A stretch of DNA of 64,000 nt from Corynebacterium urealyticum DSM 7109 (GTDB lineage: Bacteria; Actinomycetota; Actinomycetes; Mycobacteriales; Mycobacteriaceae): positions 1,364,001-1,428,000 of the forward strand of contig NC_010545.1 in assembly GCF_000069945.1 (NCBI RefSeq). Direction: 5' to 3'. The position numbers and the translations under genes are program-made. Of this stretch, positions 33,433-42,831 are shown piece by piece; the first letter of the stretch is position 1; every line of letters starts with the position of its first letter. The notes under the pieces are model-generated. The model saw only the letters and a program-made list of their open reading frames with translations, was not told where the DNA came from and did not search any database.

Positions 33433-36400
33433 TTAGGCGAAGATACCCTCCCAGGTGCTGGCCTTCAGGTCCCCCATCAGTGCCGGGGACTTGGTCACCC
33501 GCATCTCTGGCCCGAGCAGGAACTGCACCTCCTGCTCGCCATCGATGAGGGTGAGGTAAACATCCGAGTCACCCTTGTTGTTGCTCAGCACCTGCTTGAG
33601 GCGCTGCATGTTCTCCGGGGTGGCCTGGTCGACGCGGATGTTCAGCCGCAGTGGCACGCCGGTTCCCGCCCCGATGGAGAGCTCAGCGGACTTCAGATCT
33701 TCGCAGAAGATGCTCATGCGGTCGTCGCGGTAGCGGATCTTGGCCTTGGCCAGGACAATGTTGTCCTCCACAATCTGCGGGGCGACCATCTGGTAAGTCT
33801 TCGCGAAGACGAGCAGTTCCACCTGCGCGCCGTGCTGATCCTCGAGGGTGGCGATGACCCAGGGCGCACCATTGCGGTCCACGCGCCGCTCGACGCTGGA
33901 GATGATGCCGCCGATCTTGACGTCCTTGTTATTCGGCAGCTCGCCGGACAGGACAGTGGGCAGCGGAGTGTCGATCTGGGCGTCGAGTGCATCCTCGAAA
34001 CCGTCGAGGGGGTGGCCGGAAACGTACAGGCCCAGCATGTCGCGCTCCAGAGCGAGCTCGTGCTTGCGCTCCCACTCCTGGTCCGGGACCTCGACCTTGA
34101 AGACGTCCCCGGCCTCCTCGGCACCGAGGCCGGCGAAGAGGTCGAACTGCCCCTTAGCGGCGGCCTTCTTCGTCGCGACGACGGCGTCGACGGCGTCCTC
34201 GTGGACAAGGACGAGGCCCTTGCGCGGGTGCCCCAGGGAGTCGAAGGCGCCCGCCTTGATGAGCGACTCGGTCACCCGCTTGGAGGCGGCGACGGCGTCG
34301 ATCTTGTCCAGGTAGTCGGAGAAGTCCTTGAAGTCACCCTTCTCCTCCCGGCTGGCGATGATGGATTCGACGACGTCCTCGCCGACGTTGCGGACCGCGC
34401 CCAGGCCGAAGCGGATGTCCTCACCCACGGACTGGAAGGTGAAGGCGGACTCGTTGACGTCCGGGGACAGCACCTTGATGCCCAGGTGGCGGCAGTCGGA
34501 GAGGTAGATCGCGGACTTGTCCTTCTGGTTGGACACCGAGGTCAGCAGGGCTGCCATGTACTCGGCGGTGTAGTTGGCTTTGAGGTAGGCCGTCCAGAAG
34601 GAGACCAGCCCGTAGCCTGCGGCGTGGGACTTATTGAAAGCGTAGTCCGCGAACGGGAGGATCGTGTTCCACAGCGTGTCGATGGCGTCCTTGGAGTAGC
34701 CATTGTCGATCATGCCGCCGGAGAAGGTCTCGTACTCCTGGTCCAGGACCTCGCGCTTCTTCTTACCCATGGCCTTACGGAAACCATCTGCCTGACCGGC
34801 GGTGTAGTTCGCGACCTTCTGCGAGATCCTCATGATCTGCTCCTGGTACACGATGAGGCCGTAGGTCTCCTCCAGGATCTCCTTGAGCGGCTCCTCCAGC
34901 TCCGGGTGGATCGGGGTGATCGGCTTGCGCCCGTTCTTGCGGTCCGCGTACTCCCAGTGGGCCTTCACGCCCATCGGGCCCGGGCGGTAGAGCGCGAGTG
35001 CGGCGACGATGTCGTTGAAGCCGGTGGGCTGCATGCGCTTCAGCAGCTCCTGCATGCCGCCGGAGTCCAGCTGGAACACGCCCAGGGTGTCGCCGCGCGC
35101 CAGCAACTCATAGGTGGCCGCATCCTCGGTGGCCAGGCCTTCCAGGTCGAAGTCCTCGCCCCGGTTCTTCTTGATGTTGTCGATCGCGTCACCGATGACG
35201 GTGAGGTTGCGCAGCCCCAGGAAGTCCATCTTCAGCAGGCCGATGGCCTCACAGGCCGGGTAGGGCCAGCCGGTGATGAGCGCGCCGTCCTGCTTGCGCT
35301 TCCACATCGGGATGCAGTCCAGCAGCGGCACGCTGGACATAATGACGGCACAGGCGTGCACACCCGCCTGGCGCACAACCCCCTCCAGGCCGAGGGCGTC
35401 CTCGTAGATCTTGTTGACCTGCGGGTCGGTGTCGATGAGCTGGCGAACCTCGGCGGCCTCCGCGTAGCGCGGGTGCTCCGGGTCCTTGATGCCCTTGAGC
35501 TCGATGTCCTTGGCCATGATCGCTGGCGGCAGGGCCTTGGTGATCCGGTCGGCCATCTGGAAACCGGCCTGGCCGTACCAAGCTCGTGCGGAGTCCTTAA
35601 TCGCCTGCTTGGTCTTCACCGTGCCGAAGGTGATGACCTGGGCGATCTTGTCCTCGCCCCAGCGGTCGGAGGCATAGCGGATCATCTCGCCACGGCGGCG
35701 GTCGTCGAAGTCGATATCGATATCGGGTGCGGACGGACGCTCCGGGTTGAGGAAGCGCTCGAAGAGCAGGCCATGCTCGATGGGGTCGATGTTCGTAATC
35801 GTCAGAGCGTAGGCCACCAGGGCGCCTGCGGCGGAGCCACGGCCGGGGCCGACGCGGATGCCGACGGAGCGGGCGTACTTGATCAGCTCGGCGACGATGA
35901 GGAAGTAGGAAGGGTAGCCCTTCATGTCGATGACGCTGATCTCGTACTCAGCGCGGTCGAGGTATTCCTGCGGCACCGGGCCACCGTTGAACCGCTCCTC
36001 CAGGCCGCGGTTGACCTCGTGGGTCAACCAGGACGTCGGCGTGTGGCCTTCCGGAACCTCTGCGACCGGCATGCGGTCGTAGGGGTGCTCTTCCCAGATC
36101 TCGCCGTAGTCCTGGACGCGTTCGGCGATCCACAAGGTGTTATCGCAGCCATCCGGGACGACGTGGTCCCACTGGTTGCGGATGTCCTCCGCAGTGCGGA
36201 TGTAGTAGGAGGAGCCGCTGAAGGCGAAACGCTTACCGCCCTCGTCGATGGTGGGCTCGTCCATGGTGGAGCCGGTCTGCACACAGAGCATGACCTCGTG
36301 TGCAGCGGCCTGGTTCTCCAGCACGTAGTGGCAGTCGTTGGTCACCAGCGGCGGCAGGTCCAGCTTGCGGCCGATCTCCATGAGCTCGTCGCGGACGCGC

Positions 36401-36999
36401 TTCTCGATCTCCAGCCCGTGATCCATCAACTCGAGGAAGAAGTTGTCCTTGCCGTAGATGTCCTGCCACATCGCCGCGGCCTCGAGGGCCTCGTTGAACT
36501 GGCCAAGGCGGAGGCGGGTTTGCACGTCCCCGGAGGGGCAGCCGGTGGTCGCGATGACGCCCTCGGCATGCTCGGCGATGAGCTCGGCGTCCATGCGGGG
36601 CCACTTACCCAGCTGGCCCTCGTAGGAGGCCATCGAGGAGAGGTAGAAGAGGTTGCGCAGGCCGGTGGCGTTCTCGGCGAGCATGGTCTGGTGCAGGTAC
36701 GCGCCGGAGGCCGAGACGTCGTCCTTCTTCTGCTCCGGGTTACCCCAGCGCACGCGGTTCATATTGAAGCGGGAGTCGGGGGCCATATAGGCCTCGATGC
36801 CGATGATCGGCTTGATCCCGGCCGCCGTCATGGTGCGGTAGAAGGCATCCGCGCCGAACATGTTGCCGTGGTCGGTCATGCCGACCGCGGGCATCCCCTG
36901 GCGGGAGACCTCCTCGGCGAGCATGTCTACCTTCGCCATGCCGTCGAGCATGGAGTATTCCGTGTGATTATGCAGGTGGACGAAAGACGAGCGGCTCAT
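33433..36999 (-). CDS. dnaE: DNA polymerase III subunit alpha
   Basis: Replicative polymerase of 1188 residues. The PHP domain starts at [13 protein letters not shown], the palm catalytic aspartates are in [15 protein letters not shown], the active-site loop [14 protein letters not shown] lies just before, and an OB fold ([12 protein letters not shown]) closes the C-terminal part. The ATG lies 8 nt after a TAGGAT box with no ribosome site, so it is probably leaderless and divergent from the next gene. Confidence 0.97.
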   Translation of the reverse strand: MSRSSFVHLHNHTEYSMLDGMAKVDMLAEEVSRQGMPAVGMTDHGNMFGADAFYRTMTAAGIKPIIGIEAYMAPDSRFNMNRVRWGNPEQKKDDVSASGAYLHQTMLAENATGLRNLFYLSSMASYEGQLGKWPRMDAELIAEHAEGVIATTGCPSGDVQTRLRLGQFNEALEAAAMWQDIYGKDNFFLELMDHGLEIEKRVRDELMEIGRKLDLPPLVTNDCHYVLENQAAAHEVMLCVQTGSTMDEPTIDEGGKRFAFSGSSYYIRTAEDIRNQWDHVVPDGCDNTLWIAERVQDYGEIWEEHPYDRMPVAEVPEGHTPTSWLTHEVNRGLEERFNGGPVPQEYLDRAEYEISVIDMKGYPSYFLIVAELIKYARSVGIRVGPGRGSAAGALVAYALTITNIDPIEHGLLFERFLNPERPSAPDIDIDFDDRRRGEMIRYASDRWGEDKIAQVITFGTVKTKQAIKDSARAWYGQAGFQMADRITKALPPAIMAKDIELKGIKDPEHPRYAEAAEVRQLIDTDPQVNKIYEDALGLEGVVRQAGVHACAVIMSSVPLLDCIPMWKRKQDGALITGWPYPACEAIGLLKMDFLGLRNLTVIGDAIDNIKKNRGEDFDLEGLATEDAATYELLARGDTLGVFQLDSGGMQELLKRMQPTGFNDIVAALALYRPGPMGVKAHWEYADRKNGRKPITPIHPELEEPLKEILEETYGLIVYQEQIMRISQKVANYTAGQADGFRKAMGKKKREVLDQEYETFSGGMIDNGYSKDAIDTLWNTILPFADYAFNKSHAAGYGLVSFWTAYLKANYTAEYMAALLTSVSNQKDKSAIYLSDCRHLGIKVLSPDVNESAFTFQSVGEDIRFGLGAVRNVGEDVVESIIASREEKGDFKDFSDYLDKIDAVAASKRVTESLIKAGAFDSLGHPRKGLVLVHEDAVDAVVATKKAAAKGQFDLFAGLGAEEAGDVFKVEVPDQEWERKHELALERDMLGLYVSGHPLDGFEDALDAQIDTPLPTVLSGELPNNKDVKIGGIISSVERRVDRNGAPWVIATLEDQHGAQVELLVFAKTYQMVAPQIVEDNIVLAKAKIRYRDDRMSIFCEDLKSAELSIGAGTGVPLRLNIRVDQATPENMQRLKQVLSNNKGDSDVYLTLIDGEQEVQFLLGPEMRVTKSPALMGDLKASTWEGIFA

Positions 37000-37007
37000 A
37001 ACTGGAT

Positions 37008-37013
37008 ATCCTA
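37008..37013 (-). promoter_or_regulatory. -10 box of a leaderless promoter for dnaE
   Basis: TAGGAT on the minus strand, 8 nt before the ATG at 36999. Confidence 0.5.
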
Positions 37014-37044
37014 TCGTTTTCCGGACACCGCGAAACTCGGGCGC

Positions 37045-37050
37045 TAAGCT
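37045..37050 (+). promoter_or_regulatory. -10 box of a leaderless promoter for the PLP enzyme
   Basis: TAAGCT, 8 nt before the GTG at 37059, paired back-to-back with the dnaE box about 35 bp away. Confidence 0.45.
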
Positions 37051-37058
37051 TTTGCTCC

Positions 37059-38252
37059 GTGAAGTATTTGACCAGGTCTGCCGTTGCCCATTTGGACGCC
37101 CCGTTTTCGGTCATGGATCTCGACGCCGCGCTTGCCAACGCCCGCGATATGGTCCGCCGCGCGAACGGCACCCCGATCCGGCTGGCGAGCAAGTCGGTGC
37201 GTATCCGCGAAATGCTGCGCCGCGTGCTGGAGCTGCCCGGCTACGCCGGGGTGTTGGGTTTCCACCTCTCCGAGGCGATCTGGCTCGTAGAGACCGGGGT
37301 CAGCGACGACGTCCTGGTGGCCTACCCCACCACTCACCGCGAGGCGCTGCGCACGCTCGCCGCGTCCCCGAAACTCCGGAAATCCATCACCGTGATGGTG
37401 GACTCTCCGGCCCACCTGGACTTCATCGACGAGGCGGTGGCCGATCAGGATGCCTCTGGCGCTGAGCGCGGGCAGATTCGGGTGTGCATCGACGTGGACG
37501 CCAGCCTGGCCATGGGGCCGGTACATGTTGGCGCGTTGCGCTCCCCGGTTCATTCCGTGGAGCAGGTCCGGCGCCTTGCCGAGGTCGTTGTCGCCCGGCC
37601 GGGCTTCCGGCTGGTGGGACTCATGGCCTACGAGGGGCAGATCGCCGGAACCACGGATAGCTCGCCGGCGATCTCGGTGATGAAGGGAATCGCCACCCGC
37701 GAGCTGGCCGCCCGGCGTGGAAAGATCGTGCGAGCGGTGGAGCAGCTGCTGGCCAGCGCGGGGCAACCGCCACTGGAGTTCGTCAATGGCGGGGGTACCG
37801 GGTCGATCGAGAGCACCTCGGCGGAAACAGTGATCACGGAGATCGGTGCAGGGTCGGGAGTGCTGGCCCCCGGGCTATTCGACCGCTATAAGAGCTTCCA
37901 GCCGGATCCGGCGCAGTGGTTCGTAGTGCCGGTGGTCCGCCGCCCCGCCCCGGATGTGGTGACGGTAGCCGGTGGTGGCCGGGTGGCCTCCGGGCCGCCG
38001 GGGGCAGACCGGCTGCCGACGGTGGACTACCCCGCGGGGATGCGCATGGCACCGCTGGAAGGCCCGGGCGAGGTGCAGACCCCGCTGAAGGGGGCCGCAG
38101 CCAAGAGCCTGCAGCTGGGCGATCACGTGTGGTTCCGCCACGCGAAGGCCGGTGAGCAGGCGGAGTGGTTCGACGAGGTGATCGTCGTGTCCTGCGGTCA
38201 GATCGTGGACCGGTGGCCGACCTACCGGGGCGAGGGCCGGGCCTTCGTCTAG
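37059..38252 (+). CDS. Fold-type III PLP amino-acid deaminase/aldolase
   Basis: A 397-residue protein with an alanine-racemase-like N-terminal barrel. The PLP lysine is K45 in RLASKSVR. The C-terminal part matches the D-serine dehydratase/D-threonine aldolase type domain ([18 protein letters not shown] at the end). Members act on D-serine, D-threonine or 3-hydroxy-D-aspartate; the substrate here is not clear. Its stop overlaps the convergent rarD stop. Confidence 0.8.
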   Translation: MKYLTRSAVAHLDAPFSVMDLDAALANARDMVRRANGTPIRLASKSVRIREMLRRVLELPGYAGVLGFHLSEAIWLVETGVSDDVLVAYPTTHREALRTLAASPKLRKSITVMVDSPAHLDFIDEAVADQDASGAERGQIRVCIDVDASLAMGPVHVGALRSPVHSVEQVRRLAEVVVARPGFRLVGLMAYEGQIAGTTDSSPAISVMKGIATRELAARRGKIVRAVEQLLASAGQPPLEFVNGGGTGSIESTSAETVITEIGAGSGVLAPGLFDRYKSFQPDPAQWFVVPVVRRPAPDVVTVAGGGRVASGPPGADRLPTVDYPAGMRMAPLEGPGEVQTPLKGAAAKSLQLGDHVWFRHAKAGEQAEWFDEVIVVSCGQIVDRWPTYRGEGRAFV

Positions 38253-39151
38253 TCTTCTGCCTCGGCTGGAGTGAGCTTACCGAGCTTTTTGAGGGAAGCG
38301 TTGCGCCGGGTAGCGCGGGTCTGGACGACCATGTCGATGATGAAGATCACCACTGCCACCCAGATGATGGAGAAACTAACCCAGCGCATCGGCTCGATGT
38401 GCTCCTTGGTGACGAACACGGCCCAGAGCATCTGCATCACCGGGGTGAGGTACTGGATCATGCCCAGCGAGGTCAGGGACATTTCCTGGGCGGCGCGGGC
38501 GAAGGCCAGCAGCGGCAGGGCGGTGACCACGCCCGCAATCATGAGCAGGGCGGTGTGCCTGCCGCCCTCGGTGGTGAAGGTCGACGCTGGGCCGAGCCAC
38601 AGCAGATAGATCACGGCGATGGGGGCGAGCACCATCGTCTCGGCGGCGAGGGATTGCAGTGGCTCCAGCCGCATCCGCTTCTTCACCAGCCCGTAGAATC
38701 CGAAGCTCAGCGCCAGTCCCAAGGAGATGATCGGCGGCTGGCCGAGCGCGATGGTGAGGATCACCACCGCCACGGCGGCGATGGCCACCGAAAGCTTCTG
38801 CATCGGGCGTAGGCTCTCACGCAGCAGCAGAACGCCGAGTATGACAGAGACCAGCGGGTTGATGAAGTATCCCAGGGCGGCGTCCGCAACGTGCCCGCTG
38901 TTGACCGCGTAGATATAGAGTCCCCAGTTCACGGAGATCAGCAGGGAGGCCACAGCCACCCGGATCCACTCGCGTGCCGTGATCTGCCGCAGCAGCTTGA
39001 TGCGCCGCAGCGCCAGCAGGAGTAGCACCACGAAGGCGAGGGTCCAGATGAAACGGTGCGCCAGGATCTCCACGGGCGCGGCGGGTTCCAGTAGCGGGAA
39101 GAACGCGGGGAAGAATCCCCACATGATGTACGCGGCAAAGCCCCACAGCAT
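38249..39151 (-). CDS. rarD: RarD family EamA transporter
   Basis: A 300-residue membrane protein with ten hydrophobic segments in two EamA halves. It starts with the RarD-typical GFAAYIMWGFFPAFF and has ILAHRFIWT, NWGLYIYAVNSGHV and LGYFINPLVSV. The family is annotated as chloramphenicol-sensitive RarD or as amino-acid/metabolite exporter; substrate unknown. It follows a membrane-anchored protein gene by 3 nt. Confidence 0.87.
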   Translation of the reverse strand: MLWGFAAYIMWGFFPAFFPLLEPAAPVEILAHRFIWTLAFVVLLLLALRRIKLLRQITAREWIRVAVASLLISVNWGLYIYAVNSGHVADAALGYFINPLVSVILGVLLLRESLRPMQKLSVAIAAVAVVILTIALGQPPIISLGLALSFGFYGLVKKRMRLEPLQSLAAETMVLAPIAVIYLLWLGPASTFTTEGGRHTALLMIAGVVTALPLLAFARAAQEMSLTSLGMIQYLTPVMQMLWAVFVTKEHIEPMRWVSFSIIWVAVVIFIIDMVVQTRATRRNASLKKLGKLTPAEAED

Positions 39152-39154
39152 GGG

Positions 39155-39778
39155 CTAACTCTCCTCGTGTGTGACGGCGCGGATACCCATGCGACCATAG
39201 GCGGCGTCCACTGGGGCCGGTTCAACGGCCATGACTTTCGGGTTCTCCGCAATCGCCTTGAGCTCCGCGGGCGCGGCGTAGACGAGGGCGCCGTTGATTG
39301 CGACATCCTCCCCCTCCAGCCCTTCGGTGGCGATGGTGAAGACGTCCTCGCGGCGCAGGCCAGCTGCCGGTTCCGGGATCGGGCGCTGGACCACCGGGCC
39401 GATCAGCAGCGTGGACACTCGCACCCGCTCCGCGTGCGGGATGTCGAAGACCTTGGCGAAGTCTTTAGGCGCCATCGCCTTGGCAGGCGAGACCAGCGCC
39501 CAGCGGGGCTCTTCGCCCTCGGCCTCGTCGAGGAGTTTACGGGAGTGTTCCTCGTATGCCTGGTCGGACATGTAGAACGGGCCCAGCTGGTCACCATTAA
39601 TGTTCATCGGCTTGCTAGTGCGATCTGACTGGGCCATGACCATGATCCCCACGAGCAGGGCGACAGCACAGATCCCGCCGAGCCACGCGACCCACGCGGG
39701 TCGGCGGGTGTCCTCCCAGTCCAGCTCCCGCTGGCGGGCACGGTTGGGCTTGACCACCTGCGGAGACCTAGATTCCAT
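39155..39778 (-). CDS. Single-pass membrane protein of unknown function
   Basis: A 207-residue protein. A hydrophilic basic N-terminus is followed by one membrane segment at about residues 31-48 ([18 protein letters not shown]) and an extracytoplasmic domain of about 155 residues with no recognised motif. Its start overlaps the rluD stop by 11 nt, so it belongs to the lspA-rluD transcription unit. Function unknown. Confidence 0.7.
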   Translation of the reverse strand: MESRSPQVVKPNRARQRELDWEDTRRPAWVAWLGGICAVALLVGIMVMAQSDRTSKPMNINGDQLGPFYMSDQAYEEHSRKLLDEAEGEEPRWALVSPAKAMAPKDFAKVFDIPHAERVRVSTLLIGPVVQRPIPEPAAGLRREDVFTIATEGLEGEDVAINGALVYAAPAELKAIAENPKVMAVEPAPVDAAYGRMGIRAVTHEES

Positions 39779-40712
39779 CGTTGGCCTCCCGCAGCCTATC
39801 GAGGGCCTGCTGAAGGTCCTCCGGGTACGGGCTGTCGATCTGCATCATCCGGCCCGTGGGGTGCTCGAAGCGCAGGGAGACCGCGTGCAGCCACTGGCGG
39901 ATCAGCCCCAGCTTCTCGGAGAGCGCAGGGTCGGAGCCATACATGGGGTCGCCGCACAACGGGTGGTGAAGGGAGGAGAAGTGCACGCGAATCTGGTGGG
40001 TCCGTCCGGTCTCCAGGTTCACCCGCAGCAGGCTGGCCTGCCGGTGGGCCTCCAGGGTGTCGTAGTGCGTGACCGCATGCTTGCCGTCGTCGCGCACGGC
40101 GAAACGCCAGCCCGCCGAAGGGTGGCGCCCGATCGGGGCATCGATGGTCCCAGAGGTCGGGTCGGGGTGGCCCTGCACCAGCGCGTGGTAGATCTTCTGC
40201 ACCTCGCGGTTACGGAAGGCTCGCTTCAAGTGGGTATAGGCCCGCTCGCTGGCGGCGACGATCATCACCCCCGATGTACCCACATCAAGCCGCTGGACGA
40301 TGCCCTTGCGCTCCGGGGGTCCCGAGGTGGAAATGCGGAAACCGGCGGCCGCCAGGCCCGCGGTCACGGTGGGACCCTCCCAGCCCAAGGTCGGGTGTGC
40401 GGCCACACCGACGGGCTTATTCACGGCGATGACGTCGTCGTCGGAGTAGAGAATGTCCATGCCCTCGACGAGCTGGGGTGGCTCGGCAGCCAGGTCGCGT
40501 TCCGGGGCAGGCAGGGTGACATCCAACCACTGGCCGGCAACAAGCCGGTCGGACTTGCCCAGCGACTTACCCTCGGCGGTGATGTCCCCCGCGGCCGCGA
40601 GGTCGGCCACCACCGTCCGGGACAGCCCCAGCAGTTTGGACAGCCCCGCGTCGACACGCATCCCCGCCAGGCCATCCGGCACGGGCATCATCCGCTGTTC
40701 ACGTTCGGTCAT
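39768..40712 (-). CDS. rluD: RluA-family 23S rRNA pseudouridine synthase (RluD type)
   Basis: A 314-residue protein with an N-terminal S4 domain ([19 protein letters not shown] region) and a pseudouridine synthase domain. The catalytic aspartate is in [25 protein letters not shown] is the second family motif. Pairing with lspA is the same as in many bacteria. Its ATG overlaps the lspA stop by 4 nt. Confidence 0.9.
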   Translation of the reverse strand: MTEREQRMMPVPDGLAGMRVDAGLSKLLGLSRTVVADLAAAGDITAEGKSLGKSDRLVAGQWLDVTLPAPERDLAAEPPQLVEGMDILYSDDDVIAVNKPVGVAAHPTLGWEGPTVTAGLAAAGFRISTSGPPERKGIVQRLDVGTSGVMIVAASERAYTHLKRAFRNREVQKIYHALVQGHPDPTSGTIDAPIGRHPSAGWRFAVRDDGKHAVTHYDTLEAHRQASLLRVNLETGRTHQIRVHFSSLHHPLCGDPMYGSDPALSEKLGLIRQWLHAVSLRFEHPTGRMMQIDSPYPEDLQQALDRLREANDGI

Positions 40713-41212
40713 TCCTGTGCCTTCCTTTCTGCCCTGGGTTCGGCGATGAAAACGATGGTGAGGTAGAGGACCACCCCGACGTTAATAGCGATATCCGCCA
40801 CATTGAAGATCGCGAAGTTCCAGAAGCTGAAGAAGTCCACGACGTGGCCGCGCATGCCGCCCGGCTCACGGAAGATGCGGTCAATCAGGTTGCCGGCCGC
40901 CCCTCCCCCGATCAGGCCGATGGTCAGGGCACTGAGCCCGGAGCGGGCCCGAAACGCCAGGAATACCGCAACGCCCACCGCGATGAGCTGGATGAATGCC
41001 AGCACGATGGTGGCGTCCGTGCCCATCGAGAATGCCGCCCCCGGGTTGCGGACCAACAAGAAACGGAACCAATCTCCCAGCACCGGTACGGGTTCGCGCG
41101 GCGGCAGGGTGGCCACGGCCAGCCACTTGCTCAGCTGGTCGACGATCACCACAACCGCCAGGGTCGCCAGGGCGACGCCGGTCCAGGTTCCTCGGTTACT
41201 CTGCTGCTTCAC
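40709..41212 (-). CDS. lspA: Lipoprotein signal peptidase
   Basis: Membrane aspartic protease of 167 residues that removes the signal peptide from diacylated prolipoproteins. Four membrane segments are present, with the catalytic Asp in [13 protein letters not shown] and the second in [19 protein letters not shown] is also conserved. The start is GTG, 7 nt after TAGACT, so probably leaderless. It acts after Lgt, also encoded in this window. Confidence 0.95.
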   Translation of the reverse strand: MKQQSNRGTWTGVALATLAVVVIVDQLSKWLAVATLPPREPVPVLGDWFRFLLVRNPGAAFSMGTDATIVLAFIQLIAVGVAVFLAFRARSGLSALTIGLIGGGAAGNLIDRIFREPGGMRGHVVDFFSFWNFAIFNVADIAINVGVVLYLTIVFIAEPRAERKAQE

Positions 41213-41219
41213 TCCAGCA

Positions 41220-41225
41220 AGTCTA
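41220..41225 (-). promoter_or_regulatory. -10 box of a leaderless promoter for lspA
   Basis: TAGACT on the minus strand, 7 nt before GTG 41212. Confidence 0.5.
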
Positions 41226-41243
41226 GCTTGAGGCCCAAACTGC

Positions 41244-41249
41244 TACGGT
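41244..41249 (+). promoter_or_regulatory. -10 box of a leaderless promoter for the DUF6263-like lipoprotein
   Basis: TACGGT, 7 nt before GTG 41257 but only 1 nt before ATG 41251, which therefore cannot be the translation start of this transcript. Confidence 0.45.
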
Positions 41250-41256
41250 TATGACC

Positions 41257-42171
41257 GTGTTTACTCCCCCACGTCCCCCATCCCACCGCATTGGGCGGCG
41301 CGCGGTCGCCGCGCTGATGTGCTCCCTCGGCCTCCTGGGCTCGGCCGCATGCTCCTCCGAACCTGCAGGGCCGGAGGCCGTCGAGGCGCCGGTCGAGGGT
41401 GTGCGAGTGCAGCTGCTTGAGCCCGGCCGCGGCCCCCGCGAGCCCCTCGCCTACCGCATCGGCGAGGAGGAAAGCTCCCAGGAGCTGACCTATTCGGCAA
41501 CCCAGGGGCTGGAGCAGAAAACCGCCCACGGTGAGGGCGAAGACGTCCCCTACGGGGATGTCACGATGGACCTTCCGCTGACTGCCACGGCAAAGAAAAA
41601 CGGCGAGGAGATCGCCACGACCGTCGTGGTGGGGCGCCCGGACGGGACGAACGCGGAGCTGAACGAGGACATGGCATCTGCCGAGGGCTTCGAGATGCAC
41701 CAGACGATGGAGCCCAGCGGTCGGGTGAAGACCCGATCCTTCGGAGCCCCAGAGGGGGCCACGGACGGGGCACGGGCCAGCGTCGAGCAGGCGCTGACGC
41801 AGATGACGGATGTGCCGATCGTCTTCCCCGAGGAGGCAGTGGGCCCGGGCGCGAAGTGGACGGTCAGCGGGCGCGTGGACGAAGGGGTCTCGCTGCGCCA
41901 GGAGTTGACGTACACCCTCGTGGAACGGGACGGCGACAATGTCGTCCTCGACGTCGCGGCTAAGCGCCGACCGGCGGTCGCGAGCCTGGCGGATACGGAC
42001 CTGAAGGTCCTGGAGGCGGATTCGACCTCCGAGGGGCGGATCACCGTCGACCTCACCCGCCCGCTACCCGCCGAGGGCACGGTCCGCGTGGACACGACCG
42101 TCACCTACGGCAAGGACGATGCCCCGCTGCGCGTGCTGCAGACCATTACGTCGCGCAGCGAATGGAAGTAG
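41257..42171 (+). CDS. Secreted lipoprotein, DUF6263-like
   Basis: A 304-residue exported protein with a twin-arginine-like basic n-region (GRR) and a hydrophobic core ending at C32 (LLGSAAC), an imperfect lipobox. The mature part is acidic and beta-rich (repeated strands such as VTMDLPLTATAKKNG and RITVDLTRPLP), resembling DUF6263 lipoproteins. Function unknown. I chose GTG 41257 over ATG 41251 from the -10 spacing. It is divergent from lspA. Confidence 0.7.
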   Translation: MFTPPRPPSHRIGRRAVAALMCSLGLLGSAACSSEPAGPEAVEAPVEGVRVQLLEPGRGPREPLAYRIGEEESSQELTYSATQGLEQKTAHGEGEDVPYGDVTMDLPLTATAKKNGEEIATTVVVGRPDGTNAELNEDMASAEGFEMHQTMEPSGRVKTRSFGAPEGATDGARASVEQALTQMTDVPIVFPEEAVGPGAKWTVSGRVDEGVSLRQELTYTLVERDGDNVVLDVAAKRRPAVASLADTDLKVLEADSTSEGRITVDLTRPLPAEGTVRVDTTVTYGKDDAPLRVLQTITSRSEWK

Positions 42172-42179
42172 GCCGCTCG

Positions 42180-42209
42180 AAGCCCTAGGCCTTGAGCAGC
42201 CCAGGGCTT
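42180..42209. terminator. Hairpin between two convergent lipoprotein genes
   Basis: AAGCCCT (42180-42186) pairs with AGGGCTT (42203-42209), and the stem continues after one mismatch with GGC/GCC. Only a short T stretch follows, so this is a weak or factor-assisted terminator. Confidence 0.5.
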
Positions 42210-42218
42210 TGAGGGGAC

Positions 42219-42734
42219 TTAGAGCTCCTTACACATCGGCGGGACCTGCTCCGGCAGGACGGTCTCGACGAGGGTACAAGCCCAGCGGGTGTCCAGCTTC
42301 CACTTGCCGTCCTCGTGGACGAACTCCACTCCGCTGACGACCTGCGGGTCCCGCTCCGGGGCCTGCAGCTTGATGGTGGCCTCAGCCATATCCGGCAGCA
42401 CGCCCGGCAACACCGGGTCCACGACCTCGAGCTTCGCCTGGGCCTCGCTCTGGCTGCGGGTCAGTGCCTCGAAGATCTCCGGGGCCTGGTCGCCGTCCAC
42501 GACGGAATTGACCTTCTCCTCGGCTGGGACGCGCGGGTCGACCGCCTTGAGTAGGACCTCCTGCAGTTCCTGCGGGGTCGGCAGCTTCTCCTCCGGTGCT
42601 GTGGAGGACGGTGCGCTGCTGGCGGTGGTCTGCTCGGTGGTGGCTGCGGTATCCGCATCCTCCGAGCCGCAGGCGGTCAGCGTGAGGCCGGCGACGGCAG
42701 CGGTTGCCACGGCCACGGACTTCCAGATCTTCAC
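42219..42734 (-). CDS. Lipoprotein with MTB12-like C-terminal domain
   Basis: A 171-residue protein with lipobox LTAC (C22), a Ser/Thr/Ala-rich linker and a domain starting PTPQELQEVLLKAVDP. That segment and the following VNSVVDGD resemble the start of the low-molecular-weight antigen MTB12 of mycobacteria. The last 20 residues contain two cysteines that may pair. GTG 42734 is preferred because AAGGAG lies 10 nt upstream; the ATG at 42743 is 1 nt from it. Function unknown; surface-exposed. Confidence 0.7.
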   Translation of the reverse strand: MKIWKSVAVATAAVAGLTLTACGSEDADTAATTEQTTASSAPSSTAPEEKLPTPQELQEVLLKAVDPRVPAEEKVNSVVDGDQAPEIFEALTRSQSEAQAKLEVVDPVLPGVLPDMAEATIKLQAPERDPQVVSGVEFVHEDGKWKLDTRWACTLVETVLPEQVPPMCKEL

Positions 42735-42831
42735 GGTCAACATTCTCCTTCGACGCGGGGGTGTCAAAGCCCTGATCCTACTCGCCTAGGCGTCAAAGCC
42801 CGCTTCCGCAGGTGTTGGTGTGTGCCGGATC

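Noticed and set aside
33331..37047. A 1238-codon open frame on the plus strand opposite dnaE
   Set aside because: It mirrors dnaE codon by codon in a GC-rich genome, is full of Val/Asp/Leu/His repeats and matches no family; dnaE itself is unmistakable.
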